Source of the DNA: Anaerolineae bacterium
GTDB taxonomy: Bacteria > Chloroflexota > Anaerolineae > JAFGEY01
Length of the DNA: 5,065 nt
NCBI GenBank assembly: GCA_016929205.1
Contig: JAFGJF010000665.1
Coordinates: forward strand, 1 to 5,065
Direction: 5' to 3'
Part shown: in pieces, positions 1 through 4,770 of the stretch
How positions within the stretch are numbered: position 1 is the stretch's first letter
How the letters are laid out: every line of letters begins with the position of its first letter
Made by a program: the position numbers and the translations under genes
The notes under the pieces: generated by a model
The model's input: the letters and a program-made list of their open reading frames with translations, nothing else
Database searches by the model: none
What the model was told of the DNA's origin: nothing

Positions 1-1237
1 CGCCGTGGGGTGGCATGCCGTAACGAAAGGCCTGCAGGTAGCCCTCAAACCCTGCCGTGCCTAACCCCCGGCGATCCATGTGCGCGCGCAACTGGGCATA
101 ATTGTGCACGCGCTGCCCGCCGGTGACGATCTCGGTGCCCCGGAACAGCAGGTCAAAGCTGTTGGTGTGCTCCGGATCGCCCGGCGCGGGCATGGTGTAA
201 AAGGGGCGCTTGCTGACCGGGTAATGGGTCACGAACAACAGCTCCGATCCCCGTTCCTCCTGCGCCCACTCGCACAGCCAGCGCTCGTGCTGCGGCGTCA
301 GGTCGTCCTCGCCTGCGATGTCCTCTATCGCCACAGTCCCCGCCCAGCGATCGAGGATGAGCTGCTGCGCATCGCGAAAACGGATCGAGGGGATGCGCTC
401 GCCCACAACCGGGAGCTGCACGTCGAGCAGCTCCAGCTCGCGCGCGTATCGCTCCTGGAGCGTGCCGAACATGTGCCGCACCACACCGGTCAAGATCGCC
501 ATCACGTCGCTATGATCGGCAATAAAACCCATCTCGACGTCCAGGCTGGTATAACTGTTGATGTGCCTGGTTGTGCTGTGCGGCTCGGCGCGAAAGACAG
601 GCCCGACCTCAAAAACCCGCTCCAGGACGCCGACCATGATCTGCTTGTACAACTGCGGGCTTTGAGCCAGGTAGGCCTCTTGCTCAAAGTAGCGCACCGG
701 AAAGATGTTCGCCCCGCCCTCGGTCGCCGTACCGACCAGCTTGGGCGTCTGGATCTCGGCAAACCCTTCTCCCACCAGGTATTCCCTGAACCCGGCGAGC
801 AGCCCGCCAAAGAGGCGGAACGTGGCCTGCTTGTGCGGGTGGCGCAGCCCGAATGGAGCGTGATCGAGAAACACGTCCAGCCCCGCTGTGATCTGCTTCT
901 TGTTGATCTCGAAAGGCAGCGTCTCGGCCACGGGTGTGATCACCTCAACCCGGCAGTCGTGCATTTCCAGCCCGCCGGGTGCCTGCGGCTCGACGACGAT
1001 CTGTCCCTCGATCGCGATCACCGATTCGGCCATGGCGTCGCCCAGTCTATCCAGCGCAGCAGCGCCCTCGCCGGCATCCTCGATCACGGCCTGGAACAAG
1101 CCGTAGCCATCGCGCAGGATCAAAAAGCTGATCCCACCCAGCCGTCGCAGGCGGTGCAGCCAGCCAGCCATCCTGACCCTCCGGCCAACGTATGCATTTG
1201 CTTCTGTGGTACGGATTCTTTTTACAGCCGCGCCCAT
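1..1237 (-). CDS. aspS: Aspartyl-tRNA synthetase, archaeal/non-discriminating type (C-terminus cut by window edge)
   Basis: This gene encodes a cytoplasmic class II synthetase that charges tRNA-Asp with aspartate using ATP. I translated 412 residues from the ATG at 1237 with no stop before the window edge; roughly the last 30 residues, including motif 3, lie outside. Residues about 15-105 form the OB-fold anticodon-binding domain (GWLHRLRRLGGISF). The catalytic core begins near 135. It has motif 1 around GFAEIQTPKL (158-167), the aspartate-binding stretch AQSPQLYKQ (191-199), motif 2 FRAEPHSTTRH (215-225) and the late segment YGMPPHG (406-412). The lack of a long bacterial insertion domain places it in the archaeal/Deinococcus AspRS2 type. 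His28 and Pro87 match positions linked in the literature to non-discriminating enzymes, so Asp-tRNA-Asn may also be made. The motif 2 helix reads HINSY where relatives usually have HLNE. The start is fixed by a strong ribosome binding site and homology beginning soon after it. A T-box leader controls the gene. Confidence 0.95.
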   Translation of the reverse strand, partial: MGAAVKRIRTTEANAYVGRRVRMAGWLHRLRRLGGISFLILRDGYGLFQAVIEDAGEGAAALDRLGDAMAESVIAIEGQIVVEPQAPGGLEMHDCRVEVITPVAETLPFEINKKQITAGLDVFLDHAPFGLRHPHKQATFRLFGGLLAGFREYLVGEGFAEIQTPKLVGTATEGGANIFPVRYFEQEAYLAQSPQLYKQIMVGVLERVFEVGPVFRAEPHSTTRHINSYTSLDVEMGFIADHSDVMAILTGVVRHMFGTLQERYARELELLDVQLPVVGERIPSIRFRDAQQLILDRWAGTVAIEDIAGEDDLTPQHERWLCEWAQEERGSELLFVTHYPVSKRPFYTMPAPGDPEHTNSFDLLFRGTEIVTGGQRVHNYAQLRAHMDRRGLGTAGFEGYLQAFRYGMPPHG

Positions 1238-1243
1238 GTGGCA

Positions 1244-1253
1244 CCCTCCTTCC
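1244..1253 (-). promoter_or_regulatory. Strong ribosome binding site of aspS
   Basis: The minus strand reads GGAAGGAGGG, followed by six bases (TGCCAC) and the ATG of aspS. The match to the anti-Shine-Dalgarno sequence is long and the spacing is near optimal, which fixes the start codon. The spacer plus the last G's (GGTGCCAC, 1245-1238) are perfectly complementary to eight bases of the T-box core upstream. Confidence 0.85.
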
Positions 1254-1262
1254 GGGATGGTC

Positions 1263-1295
1263 AGAAACCTGGTTTTCGTGAAAAACCAGGTTTCT
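1263..1295. repeat. Perfect 14-bp inverted repeat between T-box terminator and aspS
   Basis: AGAAACCTGGTTTT (1263-1276) is followed by a 5-base loop (CGTGA) and its exact reverse complement AAAACCAGGTTTCT (1282-1295). No U-run follows in either direction, so it does not look like an intrinsic terminator. It lies 14 bases downstream of the T-box terminator U-run and 9 bases upstream of the aspS ribosome binding site, so it is part of every read-through mRNA and would fold as a stable hairpin. It resembles a dispersed REP/MITE-like palindrome, but only one copy is in the window. It could alternatively be an mRNA-stabilising hairpin. Confidence 0.85.
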
Positions 1296-1309
1296 AACCG
1301 GTATAGATC

Positions 1310-1345
1310 AAAAAGCCTCCCCCGCCGCAAGGACGAGGGAGGCTT
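1310..1345 (-). terminator. T-box-controlled intrinsic terminator of the aspS leader
   Basis: On the minus strand AGCCTCCC and GGGGAGGCT form a GC-rich stem around a loop region CGTCCTTGCGGCG, followed directly by TTTTT. Its 5' arm starts two bases after the T-box core, the standard arrangement in which antiterminator and terminator exclude each other. Uncharged tRNA bound to the leader should prevent this hairpin from forming. It may also stop any read-through from the hydrolase gene upstream, since that gene has no obvious terminator of its own. Confidence 0.92.
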
Positions 1346-1486
1346 TCGTGGTGCCACCTTGCTTTACCGTCGTTTTGCAACGAACGGCCTTGAGGGGTCC
1401 AACAACCCCGGCCCTGTAACGGGAGCGCCCGGCAAAACCTACTGGCGCAGTAGCATTGCGCAATTTTGGTTTTGCGGCTCCAGAGT

Positions 1487-1489
1487 GTC
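1487..1489 (-). promoter_or_regulatory. T-box specifier codon GAC (Asp)
   Basis: GAC lies in the 3' strand of the specifier loop, followed by a purine (A1486) and then by the CTCT strand closing basal Stem I, which is the canonical position. It would pair with the GUC anticodon of tRNA-Asp. The assignment agrees with the downstream gene (AspRS) and with the UGGC bulge. A second GAC at 1502-1500 falls in the upper stem and is less suitable. Confidence 0.82.
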
Positions 1490-1600
1490 TTTCAAAAGGG
1501 TCAAGGACTGCGTCGCAGCACCCGCAGCTCTCTGGACCTCGGCGACCTTTTTACTGTTCTCTTTCGCAGCCGATAAATGGTATATGACGCTGTGGATTAT

Positions 1601-1630
1601 ACTATACCACAAAGGCCAAGAGGCTGTCAA
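1601..1630 (-). promoter_or_regulatory. Sigma-70-type promoter of the aspS T-box transcript
   Basis: On the minus strand the -35 box is TTGACA (1630-1625, perfect consensus). It is followed by an 18-base spacer ending in TGG, and then a -10 box TATAGT (1606-1601). The TG one base before the -10 makes it an extended -10. Transcription should start near 1594, giving a leader of about 355 nt that begins about 20 nt before T-box Stem I. An overlapping TATAAT (1601-1596) is better by sequence, but its spacing of 23 is too long. Confidence 0.8.
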
Positions 1631-1730
1631 GGGTGAATTTGAAACGACGTGCTACATCAAGTGTTATGCCGGCCCGCCTTGACGCCGGTAGATGCGCCCT
1701 ATGCGCAGCCAGCCAATCCTACCGTATCGT

Positions 1731-3185
1731 TTAGTCATAGTCGATTGCCCATTTGCCCCGGCCCGGCTGCTGCCCGGGCACGTCCTGCCATAGGGCGCGA
1801 AAGGCCTTGGGCGCGGCGTGATCGGCCAGGTGCTGCATAAAGAGGTCGTGTAGATCGGCGACGACCGGAGCGTGGTCGGCAGCGACGTCCTGTTCGGCCT
1901 GCGGGTCGGCGTCCAGATCGTACAATTCGGGGCGGCCATGGGCACCGACCGGGGCATAGCCCCACCTGTCCGTCACCAGGAAAGGCGTGGTCGCCTCGCG
2001 CGGCGGGGTTTCGCCCTGCACCCGGACGTGGCAGCCGCTGACGACAAAATCGCGGTGTTTGCCCTCGCCTTTGAGCACGGCGCCGGCAAAGGACCGGCCT
2101 TCGACCGGTTTCTCCGCCTCGATCTCGACGCCAACCAGTTCGCACAGGGTGGGCAAAATGTCCACCGGCTGGGCCAGGAGGTCCAGACGCTGCCCGCACG
2201 GCACGCCGCCGCCGGCGATCAAAAACGGCACATGGCCGATTTCGGGATAGATCGGCCAGTATCGTCCGTCTGCATCGCTGATGTTGGATTTGCCGGTGCG
2301 GGCGTGTTCGCCGATCGACATACCGTGATCGCTGGTGATGGCAACGATTGTGTCGTCCCACAATTCTAGATCGTCCAGTTTCTGCAAGATGCGTCCCAAC
2401 CAGCGGTCGATCAGTTCCGCTTCGGCGGCATAGTGAGCCCACAGGTTGAGCAATTCAGGCCCGGTATAGGCGGAAGCGGGGCCATAGTTGGGATGGAGCA
2501 TCGGCGTGCCGTCGTAATCGGGATCGTAGCGGCGCACCAGGTACTCGGGCGCATCCCAAGGCTCGTGGGGATCAAAGAAATCGACCCACAGGAAAAAGGG
2601 ATTGTACTCGCCATTCTCTTCCAGCCAGCGAACCGCCATCTGTCCGGTTTTGGCGGGAAAGGTTTCGTCCTCGTAACGTGGATAACGATTCATCCAGCGA
2701 TGGACGTCGGCCAAAGGATGGTCGAGAAACATGGGCCGCAGCCGGGTCTTGGCCGAGGGCACGACCGGCCGGATCGGATCGTTGAGATGGAGCAGAAACT
2801 TGTCCCCCTCCTGTCCCCTGTTCTGGTACGCGGCGTCAAAGGCGTGCTGGAAACGGCTGTTGAACAGATGCGGGCAGTCGCAGATGAGCTGCGTGGCATA
2901 GCCCCGCTGGCGCAGCAGCCCGGCAACGTGGTTGGGACCGCTGACGTCGATCGGCTGCCAGCCATAGTGCGGCCAACCCAATACCCCCGTCGCCACATCC
3001 GTGCGGTGGGGAATGGTGGGGAAACTGCCGGTATAAAAGCCCGTGATCTCGGTCGCGCGCCCGGCAGCAAAACGATCGAGCTCGGGAGTGCGCACGGGAC
3101 GCCGCACGTAGGAGGTGCGCGCCGCCCGCTGCCCCAGGTTATCGAAACGGTAGGTATCGGTGATCAACAAAATGACATTTTTCAT
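1731..3185 (-). CDS. Sulfatase-fold (alkaline phosphatase superfamily) hydrolase with Thr at the nucleophile position
   Basis: The 484-residue protein has the sulfatase fold. The N-terminal strand and metal motif is VILLITDTYRFDNLG (4-18). The nucleophile segment TIPHRTDVATG (57-67) aligns with the sulfatase CxPSRxxxxTG signature. DFFDPHEPWD (202-211) carries a substrate-pocket His. ITSDHGMSIGEHARTGK (283-299) supplies Asp286-His287 and Lys299, and IGHVPFLIAGGG follows (316-327). The usual Cys/Ser that becomes formylglycine is Thr57, and the second N-terminal metal Asp is Thr11. A single N-terminal Asp plus Asp-His resembles phosphonate monoester hydrolases and phosphodiesterases, while Thr nucleophiles occur in NPP enzymes. 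I therefore favour phospho(di)ester hydrolysis over sulfate ester cleavage; the substrate is unknown. There is no signal peptide, so it is probably cytoplasmic. I chose the ATG at 3185 because AAAGGA sits 8 bases upstream and family homology begins immediately; a TTG at 3215 would add ten unlikely residues. It lies 66 bp behind the LarA homologue, probably in one operon. Confidence 0.9.
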   Translation of the reverse strand: MKNVILLITDTYRFDNLGQRAARTSYVRRPVRTPELDRFAAGRATEITGFYTGSFPTIPHRTDVATGVLGWPHYGWQPIDVSGPNHVAGLLRQRGYATQLICDCPHLFNSRFQHAFDAAYQNRGQEGDKFLLHLNDPIRPVVPSAKTRLRPMFLDHPLADVHRWMNRYPRYEDETFPAKTGQMAVRWLEENGEYNPFFLWVDFFDPHEPWDAPEYLVRRYDPDYDGTPMLHPNYGPASAYTGPELLNLWAHYAAEAELIDRWLGRILQKLDDLELWDDTIVAITSDHGMSIGEHARTGKSNISDADGRYWPIYPEIGHVPFLIAGGGVPCGQRLDLLAQPVDILPTLCELVGVEIEAEKPVEGRSFAGAVLKGEGKHRDFVVSGCHVRVQGETPPREATTPFLVTDRWGYAPVGAHGRPELYDLDADPQAEQDVAADHAPVVADLHDLFMQHLADHAAPKAFRALWQDVPGQQPGRGKWAIDYD

Positions 3186-3251
3186 TCGATCCATCCTTTC
3201 CAGATGTACATGCAAACCTCAGATGCCCTTGACGTTTGACGCATCCTTCCC

Positions 3252-4550
3252 TCAGACCCGATCCGGCGCAACCCGGGTCAGCGTCTCACCACCAAAGGGA
3301 ATCACGCCCACCCTGGCGTCAGAGCCTGCGATCTCGTAAGCGCGTGCCAGCGCGGCCTGGACACTCGGCGCGGCCTCGAACCCCAGGGCGTCGAGGTCGG
3401 ACCGGGCCATGTGGTTGGTCACGCAGATCGTGCGCGCGACGCGATGGCGGAGCATGGCATGGTACATGGGCACGTTCAGGCCAACCAGATCGTGTACCTC
3501 ACCCCGCTCGACAGCGGCTTTTTGCGCCTCGAACGACCAGGATAGATATTTGCGCACCGTCTCTTCGTGCGACGGCGCATCGCCGCACAATCCTTCTGCG
3601 CCGTCGAGCAGCAAGATAAACACCCCGCCTTCCCGGACCGCCTTTTGACCGTAAGCGAAACCCTTGATCCCCTGCCAATAGTCGACGTGGCAGGGATTGG
3701 CAGAGGCAATGAGAATATCGGCCAGGGCGGGGATAGGAACGACCATCACCTCTTCCGCCATCTCACATGCCGCGCGGTGGGCGTCGACAAAATGCCCGGC
3801 AAACAGTCCTAGAATGTTCTTGTCCTCGTCGAGCACGGTGTTGACGATAAAATCCAGGCCAACCTTGGCGGCGACGGCATCCATCTCTGCGCGAGCCTTG
3901 TTGTCCCGAACGCCAAGCACCTCCATCACCGGCTGCGAGACGCAGGCCATCAGGTGCATCCGATCGGAGGTGTTGCTGCTGCACACGCCGGGCAAAATCA
4001 TCTTGGAGCCGCCGCCCCACCCGGCAGTGGCGTGCGGCACGACGTTGCCGATCGTGATTTTGAAATCGGCATCGAGGATCTGGCGATCGATCTCGACCGG
4101 CGTGCCGCTCTCGGTCCGGCCCAGGTCGACAAAGTCGCCGTCGCGATACTCGCGGTTGACGATCTTGAACCGGGCCAGCACGTCATCGCCCAGCTTGGCG
4201 CGCAGTTCGTGCCCGGTCATCGGCCGGTGGGTGCCCAGGCCCATAAAAAAGAGAACGGCCTCATCGGGGATGCCGGCGCGCGCGATCTGGTCGAGGATAA
4301 AGGGCAAAATGCTGGCAGCCGGGGTCGGGCGGGTCACGTCATCGACCACGATCACCACCCGGTCGTGCGGCGAGAGCAGCGCGTCGAGCCTGCTGGTGCC
4401 GATCGGATTTTGCAGCGCACCGGCGATCACCTGCGCCGGATCGGGAATGGCGGCGGGCTTGCGATGGGTGGCGTAAAAGAGCAGGTTGCGGTCGTCAATG
4501 GTGACCTGCGCCGTGACGTGTGGTTTGAAAGCGAGTTCGATCGTTGCCAT
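3252..4550 (-). CDS. LarA-family nickel-pincer (NPN) dependent 2-hydroxyacid racemase/epimerase
   Basis: The 432-residue protein is a full-length member of the LarA/DUF2088 family. In lactate racemase the NPN nickel-pincer cofactor mediates hydride transfer at a 2-hydroxyacid carbon. Recognisable segments, with Lactobacillus plantarum LarA equivalents from memory, are: DDVTRPTP (Asp71 and Arg74 for D72 and R75), GLGTHRPMT (His108 for H108), HATAGWGGGSKMILPG (His173 and Lys183 for catalytic H174 and the cofactor-tethering K184), SDRMHLM (His199 for nickel ligand H200) and YWQGIKG (Gln293 and Lys296 for Q295 and K298). All are present, so it should be an active holoenzyme. The family also includes malate, phenyllactate and hydroxyglutarate racemases and a gluconate 2-epimerase, so lactate is not assured and I give no symbol. 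It has no signal peptide. No cofactor genes (larB, larC, larE) are in the window. AGGAG lies five bases before the ATG. It is probably co-transcribed with the downstream hydrolase. Confidence 0.92.
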   Translation of the reverse strand: MATIELAFKPHVTAQVTIDDRNLLFYATHRKPAAIPDPAQVIAGALQNPIGTSRLDALLSPHDRVVIVVDDVTRPTPAASILPFILDQIARAGIPDEAVLFFMGLGTHRPMTGHELRAKLGDDVLARFKIVNREYRDGDFVDLGRTESGTPVEIDRQILDADFKITIGNVVPHATAGWGGGSKMILPGVCSSNTSDRMHLMACVSQPVMEVLGVRDNKARAEMDAVAAKVGLDFIVNTVLDEDKNILGLFAGHFVDAHRAACEMAEEVMVVPIPALADILIASANPCHVDYWQGIKGFAYGQKAVREGGVFILLLDGAEGLCGDAPSHEETVRKYLSWSFEAQKAAVERGEVHDLVGLNVPMYHAMLRHRVARTICVTNHMARSDLDALGFEAAPSVQAALARAYEIAGSDARVGVIPFGGETLTRVAPDRV

Positions 4551-4555
4551 AAGGA

Positions 4556-4560
4556 CTCCT
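4556..4560 (-). promoter_or_regulatory. Ribosome binding site of the larA-like gene
   Basis: AGGAG on the minus strand, five bases (TCCTT) before the ATG at 4550, supports this start codon. Confidence 0.8.
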
Positions 4561-4585
4561 TGAATTGAGATGGGGAATAGAGTCT

Positions 4586-4615
4586 AGTGTACCACAAAAC
4601 GCGCGCCTGGAAAAA
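4586..4615 (-). promoter_or_regulatory. Putative extended -10 promoter of the larA-like/hydrolase operon
   Basis: The minus strand has TGGTACACT (4594-4586), an extended -10 with hexamer TACACT. Eighteen bases upstream, the best -35 candidate (TTTTTC, 4615-4610) is poor. The promoter would therefore depend on the TG extension or an activator. Transcription would begin near 4579, leaving a 5' leader of about 30 nt. The upstream half overlaps the preceding terminator hairpin. Confidence 0.5.
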
Positions 4616-4628
4616 CCAGCGCGCGCGT
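4596..4628 (-). terminator. Intrinsic terminator of the upstream Thr/Pro-rich gene
   Basis: On the minus strand ACGCGCGC, a bulged G and CTGG form one arm; the loop is TTTTT; CCAG and GCGCGCGT form the other arm. This gives 12 base pairs with one bulge. The last stem T and the bases after it read TTTTGTGG, a short U-run. It lies about 140 bp after the stop codon at 4771 and before the larA promoter, so it should separate the two transcription units. On the plus strand no U-run follows, so its action is directional. Confidence 0.7.
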
Positions 4629-4689
4629 GTGAAATTCTGGCCCAAACCCGGGGCAAAACATTTATCCTGATCGGAACTGGACTCGAGGC

Positions 4690-4734
4690 TTTGGCCGGAC
4701 ATTGTGCATCGTATACGAGCGAAAACCGGCCAAA
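4690..4734. repeat. Inverted repeat with nested perfect 10-bp palindrome
   Basis: TTTGGCCGG (4690-4698) and CCGGCCAAA (4726-4734) are exact reverse complements separated by 27 bases. Near the centre of the spacer is the perfect palindrome TCGTATACGA (4709-4718). No T-run follows on either strand. The nested symmetry fits an operator for a dimeric regulator or a structured 3' UTR of the upstream gene. It lies about 100 bp upstream of the proposed larA-operon -10. Its function is not known. Confidence 0.6.
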
Positions 4735-4770
4735 ACCTGAGCTCCAAAAACGCCCGAGCCAAAACGTGAT

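Larger units (their letters stand above)
1310..1573 (-). promoter_or_regulatory. T-box riboswitch (tRNA-Asp responsive leader) of aspS
   Basis: This leader RNA measures tRNA-Asp charging and controls transcription of aspS. Going 5' to 3' on the minus strand: the basal Stem I is CGGCT (1572-1568) plus AGAG (1562-1559), pairing with CTCT (1485-1482) and AGCCG (1479-1475). An internal specifier loop has AGTA (1555-1552) on its 5' side and GAAAGACA on its 3' side. An upper stem pairs AAAAGG with CCTTTT. The distal part contains AGAGAG and a GGTG-containing loop (about 1532-1508). A stem II-like element pairs GCAAAACC with GGTTTTGC (about 1474-1432) around a CTACTG/CAGTAG hairpin. A segment with CCCGTTACAGGG may be stem III. 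The T-box core AAGGTGGCACCACG occupies 1360-1347, and the terminator follows. The UGGC bulge predicts tRNA ending GCCA; a G discriminator fits tRNA-Asp. The architecture is the transcription-attenuation class. Stem II and III limits are less certain than the specifier and T-box core. Confidence 0.94.

Noticed and set aside
80..1297. Long plus-strand open frame of about 405 codons opposite aspS
   Set aside because: The minus strand here encodes an unmistakable AspRS with its motifs in order. The plus frame is the antisense shadow of GC-rich coding DNA; its translation has no recognisable domain, and it runs into the palindrome and leader.
1596..1601. TATAAT as the aspS -10 box
   Set aside because: It is a perfect hexamer, but it lies 23 bases from the TTGACA box; TATAGT at 18 bases with a TG extension fits better. 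Both could contribute.
1439..1682. Short open frames within 1206-1682 on both strands
   Set aside because: They lie over the T-box leader and promoter, whose structure explains the sequence; none has coding character.
1687..1723. Possible terminator after the hydrolase gene (GGTAG/CTACC with inner TGCGC/GCGCA)
   Set aside because: The outer stem is short with a large bulge and no T-run follows on the minus strand. I see no convincing terminator between the hydrolase and the aspS promoter.
3186..3215. TTG start at 3215 adding ten residues to the hydrolase
   Set aside because: The extension lacks family similarity, while the ATG at 3185 has AAAGGA 8 bases upstream and starts directly at the conserved first strand.
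2433..3239. Plus-strand open frame of 268 codons opposite the hydrolase gene
   Set aside because: It is antisense to a complete sulfatase-fold protein and has no recognisable motif or convincing ribosome binding site.
3697..4568. Overlapping plus-strand open frames opposite the larA-like gene
   Set aside because: Both are antisense shadows of a full-length LarA-family gene; the translated products are low-complexity or unrecognisable.
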